A stretch of 64,000 bases of DNA, from positions 62,001 through 126,000 of the forward strand of contig JANQJS010000037.1 in assembly GCA_028281535.1 (NCBI GenBank). Direction: 5' to 3'. How positions within the stretch are numbered: the stretch's first letter is position 1; each line of letters opens with the position of its first letter. This document shows, piece by piece, positions 29,073 through 37,092 of this stretch. The translations under genes and the position numbers were made by a program. The notes under the pieces are model-generated. The model saw only the letters and a list, made by a program, of their open reading frames with translations. It was not told the origin of the DNA and did no database searches. The DNA comes from Sedimentisphaerales bacterium (GTDB lineage: Bacteria > Planctomycetota > Phycisphaerae > Sedimentisphaerales > SM23-30).

Positions 29073-30461
29073 TTATACGGATTTTGGCTGACCAACCAAG
29101 TAAATACGGTTTTTTCCGCTTCGCTTAGCATTTAGAAGGGCTTGATCGGCTTGTTGCATGAGTTCATCGGCGGTTTGCCCATCTTTACCGAAGGTGGAAA
29201 GCCCCCCGCTGATGGTCAAAACGCCCCGAGCTTCAGGGCCCAACGCCGGAAATTCTGACGTTCGTAGCACGCGCCGAAAACGATTGCTCAGGAAAAAGGC
29301 TGTTCCCTGATGGCTATCCTGACCGTTGGAATGTGTCGAATCTGATCCATTATTGTCCTGGGAAGTATATTTTTCACGCTTAAATCCTGAATCCCAGAAA
29401 AGAACCGCAAATTCATCGCCTCCAACGCGAGCGACAACATCCTGCTGACGACAACATCTATGAATCAGTTGTGTAACCTGACGTAAGATATCATCACCGG
29501 CACCATGACCATAGGTATCATTATAATGTTTAAAATCATCAATATCGAAGAGCAGTAATGCAATTTCTGTTTGTTCGGTTTTGCTCTGCTCTATGAGTTG
29601 CTGCAAGTAAAATTCTAGGTAGCGTCGATTATATGCGCCGGTTAACTCATCAATGGTTGCCAGATGCCTTAGCCCCTCGCAACGCTGCGCTAGATGAATC
29701 AATGATCCAACAAATAAGGCAATTTCCTGTGCAATGAGCTCTGAAGGTGGATGATCAGGATTGCTGGGAGGTCCCAGAAGTAAGTCGCCTATAATTCCTA
29801 CTGGCGATTGCAACGAAAATACTTTGTATGGCTGGCGGGTGTAACTGTTAGATAGAGCATCCGTGTCAAAACCTGCTTCGCGAATTTGGAGCCATTGTAC
29901 ACCGAGTGTTTCTCTGAATAAATTCTGAGTTTGTTCGATTAGAGCTGATTTATCCTGACCAGCCAGTTGAGACAATTCTTTATATTGCTCCAGCATAAGA
30001 ATTTTTTGCGTTTCTTGTGTGGAATGTTTATGAGAATAAGTGCGGCGTGGTTTACTAAGAAAATGACGAAGTTCAGTAGCAGGAATCGGCCAGATCAGGT
30101 AATTATCTGCTCCGGATAACATAGCCTGCTTTGAGTAGGTTTCCGTAAAAGGTTCGCCATAGATCAAAATTAATATATCTTTGGCAATGCGGCGAATACC
30201 TTTAACCGCACTAACGGTTTTGCGTTCTAGTGGATGGGCATTGAGCAAGACCGCATTATAATTATTCTGACACAGCTCAACAATCCCATCAGTCACATGG
30301 GGCTTGTGCGTGACATGGAATTCTCGCAATCGCTTACCAAGCAAATCTTCCATGCGACCATCATCGCCCAATAGCAGTAGACGCTGCTGGGTGGTAAGGT
30401 CGTCAGTTTGTTGTAATGTATTTCTTTCCATAGGTAAACATAATGACGTTTTAGCGTTCAT
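29073..30461 (-). CDS. diguanylate cyclase with degenerate receiver domain
   Basis: A 462-residue protein. Residues ~25-150 have a response-regulator fold pattern (RLLLLGDDGRMEDLL, NAVLLNAH, ILILIYG, GADNYLIWPIPATEL), but the phospho-acceptor Asp is Asn and the conserved Lys is Trp, so normal phosphorylation is unlikely. A middle region of GAF-like length (~175-290) precedes a GGDEF domain with intact VGGDEFAVLFW and preceding LFDIDDFKHYNDTYGHGAGD, so c-di-GMP synthesis is expected. About 40 residues are inserted after the GGDEF motif (a Ser/Asn/Gly-rich loop). The start overlaps the upstream gene by 11 bases, suggesting coupling; MERNTLQQ is an alternative start. Confidence 0.9.
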   Translation of the reverse strand: MNAKTSLCLPMERNTLQQTDDLTTQQRLLLLGDDGRMEDLLGKRLREFHVTHKPHVTDGIVELCQNNYNAVLLNAHPLERKTVSAVKGIRRIAKDILILIYGEPFTETYSKQAMLSGADNYLIWPIPATELRHFLSKPRRTYSHKHSTQETQKILMLEQYKELSQLAGQDKSALIEQTQNLFRETLGVQWLQIREAGFDTDALSNSYTRQPYKVFSLQSPVGIIGDLLLGPPSNPDHPPSELIAQEIALFVGSLIHLAQRCEGLRHLATIDELTGAYNRRYLEFYLQQLIEQSKTEQTEIALLLFDIDDFKHYNDTYGHGAGDDILRQVTQLIHRCCRQQDVVARVGGDEFAVLFWDSGFKREKYTSQDNNGSDSTHSNGQDSHQGTAFFLSNRFRRVLRTSEFPALGPEARGVLTISGGLSTFGKDGQTADELMQQADQALLNAKRSGKNRIYLVGQPKSV

Positions 30462-30996
30462 CTGTTGGTTCGTTAAAACCGAGTAGAGCCTCTAGTTCCT
30501 GATCTGTAATAGTAGGTGAATGATCGTTCTGTATTGTTTCAGTTTTTAGTTCCGTGGTTTCAAGCGGAGCCTTATCTACTTTTTCAGTCACTTTTTTTGT
30601 TTGTGGCGATGCGGTTTGAATATATTCCATCAGGCAATCTTTGAGTTTATCTAAATGACTCATAACATCCGCCCCGCTCTGCTTAGCTTGCATAAATTTC
30701 TTTTGACCTGGATCATCCAAGTTCGATAAAGCGATTGTTTGTACATACTGTAGTTGAGTTGCATTATTAAATACCTGCATTTCATGCGGACACAAATGGT
30801 CTACCATAATCAACATCATGATGGTTGTCTGATCATCTTTTTTTTCTAGAATGGCTGCTAACGCTTCAAAACAGTTGTCGAACCACAGAATTGATTCAAA
30901 ATAGTCATTTAAATCGCTTGCGATTCGACGTTGCCACTTTTCTCCCGCCACCACGATTGCATGTTTGATTTGCCTACTCAAGAATGGTGCCACCAT
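30451..30996 (-). CDS. receiver-like protein paired with the diguanylate cyclase
   Basis: A 181-residue cytosolic protein. Residues ~11-125 follow the beta-alpha pattern of a receiver domain (HAIVVAGEKWQRRIASDL, TIMMLIMVDHLCPHE, QTIALSN, GADVMSHLDKLKDCLMEYI). An Asp ends the third strand, but the acidic pocket after strand one is poor (GEKW). A charged, probably disordered tail ends with the short motif DQELEALLGFNEP. It overlaps the cyclase gene by 11 bases and is served by a consensus promoter 35-63 bases upstream. It may be a regulatory partner of the cyclase; this is inference from fold pattern and coupling. Confidence 0.65.
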   Translation of the reverse strand: MVAPFLSRQIKHAIVVAGEKWQRRIASDLNDYFESILWFDNCFEALAAILEKKDDQTTIMMLIMVDHLCPHEMQVFNNATQLQYVQTIALSNLDDPGQKKFMQAKQSGADVMSHLDKLKDCLMEYIQTASPQTKKVTEKVDKAPLETTELKTETIQNDHSPTITDQELEALLGFNEPTDER

Positions 30997-31030
30997 ACAA
31001 GTTTTAGTTTTCTCTCATCCCAGCTGCCTT

Positions 31031-31059
31031 ATTATATCACAGAATCGCAATCTTGTCAA
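31031..31059 (-). promoter_or_regulatory. consensus sigma-70 promoter for the receiver/cyclase operon
   Basis: TTGACA (31054-31059) and TATAAT (31031-31036) on the minus strand, both perfect, with a 17-base spacer. The predicted start near 31024 gives a 28-base leader. Confidence 0.88.
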
Positions 31060-31231
31060 AATACGTTATATAATAAGGACTTATGGTTGTTTTGGTTTTG
31101 GAATTGCTCGGTATGCAGACAATACTGTTTGCTGCAATAATTTCATCAGCTTCTACTTGCCAAGCGACATAATTCGCTCTATAGTTGCGTTTTCATAATT
31201 TTAAACATGACAAAAGTGCAAGGAGCCGGAT

Positions 31232-32200
31232 ATGTCAAAGCAGCCGCGACGTTGGGTGAAGGAGATTTCACCGCCAGAACGCCTCGATCAGATTTTTCTC
31301 ATTTCTCAACCCCAATTGCGAAATACCACTCGCGGCGATTTATATATCGCAGCCTACTTAAGCGACAAATCCGGGAAAATCAATGGCCGTATGTGGCAAG
31401 CCTCAGAAGCTTTATTTAAGAGTTTACCTGATGAAGGTTTTGTCAAAGTGAAAGGCAATGCCGAAAGTTATCAGAATAATGTCCAGATGATCATCAATGC
31501 CATCCAACCCGTGGATGCCAGTGAAGTTGATATGGAAGATTTTCTCGCGGCCAGTGAATTTGATGTGGATGAAATGTTCGAAAGATTATTGACTGTTTTA
31601 CGTACCGTCAAAAATCCACATCTGTTGGAATTGATCAAATTATTTTTAGATGATAGTGACCTCATGGCGATTTTCAAAAAAGCACCCGCGGCGTCAAATC
31701 TACACCATGCTTATCTTGGCGGTTTACTGGAACATACCCTTTCACTACTTGAATTATCTCAACGAATCTTGCCTCACTATCCAAAACTAAATGCGGATTT
31801 GGTGATCGTTGGTCTATTCCTCCATGATATTGGTAAAACCAAAGAATTGGCTTGCGATATCAGTTTCAAATATACTGACCAAGGCCAACTGCTAGGACAC
31901 ATCGTTCAAGGCTTAATGATGATTCAGGAAAAAATTGCTCAGATTGATAACTTTCCGGTCGATTTGAAAAATGCCCTTCTGCATATCATCGCATCACATC
32001 ATGGCATCAAAGAATATGGCTCACCCGTGACGCCCGCAATGCCGGAAGCTTTTGCTGTACATCATATTGATAACCTCGATTCTAAAATCACGATGACCAC
32101 CTCCATGATCGAAAATGATCTTGGTGAAGGACGCTGGACACCTTATATACGAGCATTAGAAATGCCATTATTCAAAGTTCGACCTGATGATTTTGAATAG
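31232..32200 (+). CDS. YhaM-like 3'-5' exoribonuclease (OB-fold + HD domain)
   Basis: A 322-residue protein with an N-terminal OB-fold nucleic-acid-binding domain (LRNTTRGDLYIAAYLSDKSG, GKINGRMWQA, FVKVKGNAESY) and a C-terminal HD hydrolase domain: metal residues in NLHHAYLGGLLEHTLS, LFLHDIGKTKEL, HIIASHHG and HHIDNLDSK. This is the layout of Bacillus YhaM, which trims RNA or DNA 3' ends. AAGGAG lies six bases before the ATG. It is monocistronic and divergent from the cyclase operon. The family match is strong; the in vivo substrate is inferred. Confidence 0.9.
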   Translation: MSKQPRRWVKEISPPERLDQIFLISQPQLRNTTRGDLYIAAYLSDKSGKINGRMWQASEALFKSLPDEGFVKVKGNAESYQNNVQMIINAIQPVDASEVDMEDFLAASEFDVDEMFERLLTVLRTVKNPHLLELIKLFLDDSDLMAIFKKAPAASNLHHAYLGGLLEHTLSLLELSQRILPHYPKLNADLVIVGLFLHDIGKTKELACDISFKYTDQGQLLGHIVQGLMMIQEKIAQIDNFPVDLKNALLHIIASHHGIKEYGSPVTPAMPEAFAVHHIDNLDSKITMTTSMIENDLGEGRWTPYIRALEMPLFKVRPDDFE

Positions 32201-32207
32201 TCTAATT

Positions 32208-32336
32208 TTAACGAAGAATCCAGAAAAGACAGATGGCATAACAGATGTAGGTAATAGCGTTAATGATTCGCAGGCCAAAATTCATGCGTGAAAGCCATTT
32301 TCGGCCATGTGGATCAACATAGGTATCGATTGCCAT
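32208..32336 (-). CDS. 42-residue single-helix membrane peptide, third gene of the ExbB-like operon
   Basis: A short ORF starting ATG at 32336, with AAGGA nine bases upstream, 12 bases after the stop of the PIG-domain gene. The product begins MAIDTYVDPHGRKWLSRMNF and ends with a hydrophobic helix (INAITYICYAICLFWIL) and Arg. The basic N-terminal half predicts an inside location, with the helix crossing the membrane. Spacing and ribosome-binding site support co-translation with the channel genes. It is convergent with the YhaM-like gene, with 7 bases between stops. It may be a small accessory subunit of the complex; its function is unknown. Confidence 0.6.
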   Translation of the reverse strand: MAIDTYVDPHGRKWLSRMNFGLRIINAITYICYAICLFWILR

Positions 32337-32348
32337 GTGATGAATTCC

Positions 32349-33497
32349 TTATTTTGCCGCTTCTTTGAAGCAGTAATTTTTCCATAATGTTTTAATTAAC
32401 CAGCTTATCACAAAAATGATGCCTAAGACAAACCACTTAGGTGATTTTAATGGCGGAAGTTTTTGTGATTCTGCTACGGCCAGGGTATATTCTATGGTCT
32501 TTTTATATCCCTGGCTTTGACATTGAACCGTTAAATTGGTTTCTTTGTCGGTTAGTTGTTTTGGAATGCCAAAGATGCGACCATCAGAAAATCCTAAACC
32601 ATCTGGCAATGTGCCCGCCATTTTCCATTGATAGTTTCCATTGCCACCTGAAGCGGCCAGTGATAAATTATAATATTGATTGACCACCGCATCAGGTAAA
32701 TTTGTGGTTAAAATTTCTGGTGGTGTACGTTGCGGACGATATTCTTCTTCAGAAGGAAAATGGATTGAAAATTCAAACGAACGTGTATCTCTTTTTTCAT
32801 TAGTGCGTTGAGGTCTGGAATCTGTGACTTGAAAGACAAATTCTTCTTCCTCCATATCATCATAAGTGTAACCTGTAATGCGCCCTGTTTTAGAATCTAA
32901 TGTAAGATCGCCAGGCAATTCCTCTGTGCATCGCCATCGGTAAGGCGGTACGCCTCCCGTTGCAGCTAACGTCACATTATAATATTCGCCAATGATGGCA
33001 TTAGGCAGTGGCGATTGAGTTAAAATGCGAACGGGCTGAATCTCTGTTAAATCAACCTCACTTTCACCTAGAACCAATAGCTTATATTTGATACGAGTTT
33101 TACTATCTTCAGGGTTTTTCGTTTGTAATTTAAGGGCTGTTAGTTCCACTTCAAACGTAAACTCTTCTTCACTTTCATCTTCATCGTTGAGTTCTGGAAT
33201 GCCCTGCAGATACCCTTTTGTATCAAGGGTCATATTCCCGGGCAAGTTTTGTCCCGGTAATAAAGCCCAATGATAATCACCTGTTCCCCCCTGAGCGGAT
33301 AACCAGAGTTCATAATTTTCTCCAGTGGTGCCATTTGGCAGACGTTGTGTGTTAATGATTGGTTTGGTTCCAGCGACACCTATCATTAGAATAACCATCA
33401 GGAAAATAAATAGAAAGGCTCCGAACGCACCAAAAAGTGGATCGATAAAGATCGATAAGATGCTGGGAAGTTCTCGTGTTTTTCGCTTTCGTGCCAT
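32349..33497 (-). CDS. MotB/ExbD-like anchored protein with three PIG/cadherin-like domains
   Basis: A 382-residue protein. A short basic N-terminus is followed by one helix (residues ~12-42) with an Asp at position 19 at the start (ILSIFIDPLFGAFGAFLF), the position of the proton-carrying Asp in MotB and ExbD. Three tandem ~90-residue putative immunoglobulin-like (He_PIG) domains follow, each with a GEYYNVTLAATGGVPPYRW-like start and a LPGDLTLDSKTGRITG-like end. A second helix near the C-terminus (WFVLGIIFVISWLIKTLW) re-anchors the protein. Its gene is 38 bases downstream of an ExbB/MotA-type channel gene, so it is probably the B-type partner. No OmpA peptidoglycan-binding domain is present. 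The domains would face the periplasm. Confidence 0.78.
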   Translation of the reverse strand: MARKRKTRELPSILSIFIDPLFGAFGAFLFIFLMVILMIGVAGTKPIINTQRLPNGTTGENYELWLSAQGGTGDYHWALLPGQNLPGNMTLDTKGYLQGIPELNDEDESEEEFTFEVELTALKLQTKNPEDSKTRIKYKLLVLGESEVDLTEIQPVRILTQSPLPNAIIGEYYNVTLAATGGVPPYRWRCTEELPGDLTLDSKTGRITGYTYDDMEEEEFVFQVTDSRPQRTNEKRDTRSFEFSIHFPSEEEYRPQRTPPEILTTNLPDAVVNQYYNLSLAASGGNGNYQWKMAGTLPDGLGFSDGRIFGIPKQLTDKETNLTVQCQSQGYKKTIEYTLAVAESQKLPPLKSPKWFVLGIIFVISWLIKTLWKNYCFKEAAK

Positions 33498-33535
33498 ACG
33501 ATTGTTTCTCTCAGAGATTTAACGTTGAAGTTAAA

Positions 33536-34570
33536 TTAATGTTCTGAGTGTTCTTTTTGAGCCTGGGCCAGTTGTTTGAGTGCTGCGATTAATTCATTCA
33601 GTTTTTCTTCATTCATGGATGTCACTTTTTCCAAGTGAAGATCTTTCATCGTTGTGTTCAGTTGATTCGTTTGATCCTGAAACAGAAAACCTAATCGACT
33701 GTAATAATCATCCGTATCTTCAAAACTGCCTGAAATCTCATCCACACAAAAGGCATCAATTCGATAAAGTAAATCTTCGTCTCGTTTTTGTGTGTAGGAA
33801 AGAATCGCTAAAATGATCGAAGTGAGAAATAAAGCTAGCAAGGTTGTGTCAAATGCCAACCCCAAATCACGTGTTACTTGTGGTATCTGATCTTTGACCG
33901 CATCAAAATTGGATCCTTCTTGAATCACAACACCAAATCCTGCAATCGCACTACCGATACCAATCACAGTGCCAATAAATCCAAGCGTTGGGATCAGCCA
34001 GACAATATAGCGAAGATTACTATAAGAGGTTTCAATAGCCAAGCTGTCCATTTCGCTTAAATGATTTAAAACTGTATCGACATCTTTGCTGCGTTTGGTT
34101 TTGAAAAAACGACGTACGGCATGATAGAGTCGTCGGCCTGTTTGCGATTTCACGAGAACGGGCTTGAGTGTTTTGATTTCTTCAAAAAGAACTTTCGCTT
34201 TATCTGAGGAAATCGTGGAATAGCTGCCAAAGATTTTTTTGCGAATTTCAGACCAGACATGACAAATTTGCTTGTAAGAAAGTCTTTCTCTCGAGCGGAC
34301 ATTTATTTTTCTTGCAAGTAAGAATATGGATAACCAAAAGAAAAAGACTTCAATGTAAGGAATTACTCCACGTTGTAGAAGAATATCTGAAATACGATGA
34401 AAATTAAATCCCATTGTGTCTGTTAGATAGACTAACCCTGAGACCAGAAGTGCTGTAGCCGTTGTTGCAACAGTTGCAAACCCCAGACCGGCCGCACCGG
34501 AAATCAGGATGTTTTCCTGAGGAGTCGAATCCAACGTCCTGTCGGTTGAAGGAGATTTATCAAGCTTCAT
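33536..34570 (-). CDS. MotA/TolQ/ExbB-family proton channel protein
   Basis: A 344-residue inner-membrane protein. Helices lie at about 23-50, 69-87, 188-214 and 236-260. The last two form the conserved channel domain: IVWLIPTLGFIGTVIGIGSAIAGF and LGLAFDTTLLALFLTSIILAIL, including the Thr pair typical of the channel-lining helix. A cytoplasmic region of ~100 residues separates helices two and three, and a hydrophilic coiled-coil-like tail (~270-344; MNEEKLNELIAALKQLAQAQK) ends the protein. Such proteins use the proton gradient to drive motion or energy transfer with a MotB/ExbD partner, here probably the next gene. It is not the standard TolQ (no TolA/TolB nearby) or flagellar MotA. Confidence 0.9.
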   Translation of the reverse strand: MKLDKSPSTDRTLDSTPQENILISGAAGLGFATVATTATALLVSGLVYLTDTMGFNFHRISDILLQRGVIPYIEVFFFWLSIFLLARKINVRSRERLSYKQICHVWSEIRKKIFGSYSTISSDKAKVLFEEIKTLKPVLVKSQTGRRLYHAVRRFFKTKRSKDVDTVLNHLSEMDSLAIETSYSNLRYIVWLIPTLGFIGTVIGIGSAIAGFGVVIQEGSNFDAVKDQIPQVTRDLGLAFDTTLLALFLTSIILAILSYTQKRDEDLLYRIDAFCVDEISGSFEDTDDYYSRLGFLFQDQTNQLNTTMKDLHLEKVTSMNEEKLNELIAALKQLAQAQKEHSEH

Positions 34571-34916
34571 TCTAACGGTTCCAATTGGCCAGTTATATGG
34601 TTAAAAATTTTATGTAATCCTTGTAGTACTAATCGGATAGTCAATGGATGAGCTTACGAAGAATGTCTGAATTCATATACGAATATAGGTCCGATAGAGT
34701 TCAGGGGGACTGAACCATCATTCCTTGTTAGTAGAGCCCGTTTTTTGTGTGGTGAGTCCTGCTGTGGTAACTAGTTAAGAAACCCTAATTAAATTATTCG
34801 GACCTTTGAATCACTCCATAATGGTGCTCAAGCTTGTGATTTTAGTAATAAACCGGGTTGTCTATTTATTATAGATGTAAAATATCCAAAAGTCATTTTG
34901 GTTCAACAAAAATCCA
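34571..34916. other. gene-free stretch upstream of the ExbB-like operon
   Basis: About 350 bases separating divergent transcripts. I see no ORF with a ribosome-binding site, no strong hairpin and no recognisable riboswitch. Confidence 0.5.
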
Positions 34917-34944
34917 TTGTGGAATTGTTCAATCAAATTATAAT
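34917..34944 (+). promoter_or_regulatory. sigma-70 promoter of a lipoprotein gene
   Basis: TTGTGG (34917-34922) and a perfect TATAAT (34939-34944) with a 16-base spacer. The start near 34951 leaves a leader of about 80 bases before the ATG at 35032. Confidence 0.6.
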
Positions 34945-35031
34945 AATCGAGAATCTTGACGATAATTAGTCGTATTGCCAATTAAAATGAGCTTTCTGGC
35001 GGTTTACTTTCTTAAAAAATTAGGTGTTAAT

Positions 35032-35934
35032 ATGAAAAAATGTACAAGTGTTGCGTTGGGTGTCTTGCTGTTGTTCTCCTGCTTGATAACGATGGGCTGT
35101 TCAAAAAAACTTGCCTTCGATCATCCTGCTCGTTTGGCTTACATCAAACCACTCGAAGAGTATCATGGCTTTGATACCTGGATGAACCAAAAAGCTTTTC
35201 AGGCAGAATTTCATTCCGATGTCCATGAGACCATGTCAGGAACAATCACCTTTACGACGAATATGTCCCACTGTCGGATGGACGTGAATGATGGCAGCTG
35301 CATTGTCTGGGATGGAGAAAAATGCTGGGTAAGCCCGCCGAACGTTGATTATGAAGAACCCAGGTTCAAAATTTTAACCTATGTCTATTTTTACCTTCAG
35401 CCATTTAAATTTAGTGACCAAGGTAGTTTTATCGAGCTGCTTGATCAGGAGCGCATAATTCATGGCCGACCTTGTGATGTTGCACGTATGACGTTCTCAC
35501 CAGATCTGGGGCCTGCACCTGAAGATTGGTATTTAATTTTCAAGGATCAGAAAACCCAGCGTCTATTGACCACTGCATATATTAATACTTATGGTTCAGG
35601 TTTAAACGAAATTGCACAGATTACGGGATCATCCTGTACCTATGAAGATATCCGCCCTATGCCAAGTCATCCCGAAGTGAAGATCGCCCATATCTGTCGT
35701 TTGCGAAAATGGTCAAACGCTTTAGGGCCTGCTCTAATTTCTCATGGAAGACTGACACTAGAAAATCCGCGTTTTGTCAACGACTTGCCTGCTGATTTTT
35801 TCTCACGACCAGAAAATTCCCGTGAAGATGTTATTCCAGAATCACAAGAAGAGGAAGAATTCAACATGGAAGAATTTATCCAATGGCGAAAACATATTTT
35901 TGGCCTCAAAGAAAATGAGGAATACTTGTTTTAA
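35032..35934 (+). CDS. lipoprotein, possibly LolA-like fold, unknown function
   Basis: A 300-residue exported lipoprotein. The start at 35032 gives a textbook signal (MKKCTSVALGVLLLFSCLITMGC, lipobox Cys23) and has AGGTG upstream; a longer frame from 34975 adds a non-signal extension. The mature part has the pattern of proteins measuring hydrophobic cargo on a curved sheet (GTITFTTNMSHCRMDVNDG, IVWDGEKCWVSP, LLDQERIIHGRPCDVARM, DWYLIFKDQKTQRLL), which suggests a LolA/outer-membrane-lipoprotein-sorting-like fold, but this is a weak inference. The acidic tail (EEEEFNMEEFIQW) is unusual. It converges with the next gene, overlapping by four bases. Confidence 0.7.
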   Translation: MKKCTSVALGVLLLFSCLITMGCSKKLAFDHPARLAYIKPLEEYHGFDTWMNQKAFQAEFHSDVHETMSGTITFTTNMSHCRMDVNDGSCIVWDGEKCWVSPPNVDYEEPRFKILTYVYFYLQPFKFSDQGSFIELLDQERIIHGRPCDVARMTFSPDLGPAPEDWYLIFKDQKTQRLLTTAYINTYGSGLNEIAQITGSSCTYEDIRPMPSHPEVKIAHICRLRKWSNALGPALISHGRLTLENPRFVNDLPADFFSRPENSREDVIPESQEEEEFNMEEFIQWRKHIFGLKENEEYLF

Positions 35935-36416
35935 AGCTTGAGTTGAAAAAGCGAATCAAACAAGGGCTGGTTCCAAGGGTATCCCCAAGGCCCAGATTTT
36001 CCAATGGCTTTGCTATACCCTTTTTCTTTATCGACTAAAATGAGAGCCAATGGTTCTGTCTCAGTAACAATCGCAACAGCAGAGCCATCTGATGACCAAA
36101 TCATGTCATAGTTGCTGGTATTTATTTTTTTCATCACTGCTCGACGCGAGGCATATGTTTTTGATATCGGAGCCTGCTTACCAAAGTAATTGGCCAAATC
36201 ATCTTCTTCAATTGGTTCAATCAAATTATAAACAATCACACCAGTTATTTTAGTATGAGTTTCATTATTCATCAGATAAAGATACGCCGCTTCATCACTG
36301 GTTTCCAATACGGCATTCACTTTCGATACCGGATGTTCATTATCAATGGTTTTGCGCGTTTCGCAACCGACCAAAAACATCATCATCAAACTGACTATTA
36401 TGTAACTCTGCTTCAT
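35931..36416 (-). CDS. small lipoprotein of unknown function
   Basis: A 161-residue protein with a lipoprotein signal (MKQSYIIVSLMMMFLVGC, Cys18) and AAAGGA before the ATG. The mature part has a WSSDGSAVAIVTETEPLALILVD segment resembling one blade of a beta-propeller (WD40-like TolB/PD40 type), but only about one to two blades fit. I do not recognise a family. Confidence 0.6.
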   Translation of the reverse strand: MKQSYIIVSLMMMFLVGCETRKTIDNEHPVSKVNAVLETSDEAAYLYLMNNETHTKITGVIVYNLIEPIEEDDLANYFGKQAPISKTYASRRAVMKKINTSNYDMIWSSDGSAVAIVTETEPLALILVDKEKGYSKAIGKSGPWGYPWNQPLFDSLFQLKL

Positions 36417-36493
36417 GTTATATCCTTTATCATGTCAATCTATATCATGATTAGACTACCACATAAATCAGGTTTGTCAAACAGGATTCATTT

Positions 36494-37078
36494 TCAGGAT
36501 TTCAATTTAGCCGTGGTTTGGGCCAGGGTTGTTCCTAGAGCTTCAATTTTTTTCTGTTGGTCTGCATCTTTCAGTGAACCATCGTCATTAAATGCTTGGT
36601 AGGCACTCGAAATGGCATGCTGGTCAGGTAAGACTATACTGCCCAGGCCACCTAAGATGGCACGCACATGAACTAGTCCGCGAAGACCACCTAATCCGCC
36701 AGGTGATGCACTCATAAGTGAAATGACTTTGCCGCGAAAAGCTGGTAGTGCAAATGGTTGTTCGCCTTCGTCGCTGCGTGTTACCCAATCAATGCTGTTT
36801 TTTAGTAGGGCCGTTATTGAGCCATTGTATTCTGGGCATGAAATTAAAAAGCCGTCATGCTCCATCATTAAAGCTTTGAGTTTTTGAGCGGATTCGGGTT
36901 TACCATGTTCTGCCTCGAAATCTTCGTCAAAGATGGGCAGTGGATAATCCTTGAGATCGATATAGGTCACTTCGGCTCCAGTTTCTTTGGCACCTTGGGC
37001 TGCGATTTGAACTAATTTTTTATTAAAAGAGTCTTTGCGGCTGCTACCGGCAAAGGCAAGTATTTTTACGTTGCTCAT
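36494..37078 (-). CDS. NADPH-dependent FMN reductase (flavodoxin-like)
   Basis: A 194-residue flavoprotein of the NADPH-dependent FMN/quinone reductase family (ChrR/SsuE type). The FMN phosphate-binding loop AGSSRKDSFNKKL lies near the N-terminus, and the isoalloxazine-side motif PEYNGSITALLKNSIDWV at about 85-102. A SASPGGLGG loop follows. It reduces quinones or other electrophiles, often for redox defence. AGGAG precedes the ATG. It lies 14 bases downstream of the pirin gene and is controlled with it by the MarR operator. Confidence 0.92.
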   Translation of the reverse strand: MSNVKILAFAGSSRKDSFNKKLVQIAAQGAKETGAEVTYIDLKDYPLPIFDEDFEAEHGKPESAQKLKALMMEHDGFLISCPEYNGSITALLKNSIDWVTRSDEGEQPFALPAFRGKVISLMSASPGGLGGLRGLVHVRAILGGLGSIVLPDQHAISSAYQAFNDDGSLKDADQQKKIEALGTTLAQTTAKLKS

Positions 37079-37092
37079 TGGTTTATCTCCTT

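Noticed and set aside
31083-31172. 29-codon hydrophobic ORF on the plus strand upstream of the YhaM-like gene
   Set aside because: AAGGA is only three bases from the ATG and it overlaps the promoter of the divergent operon; no other coding support.
32208-34570. Zorya defence system (ZorA/ZorB)
   Set aside because: The channel lacks the very long cytoplasmic tail, the partner lacks an OmpA-like domain, and no ZorC/ZorD/ZorE-type gene is adjacent.
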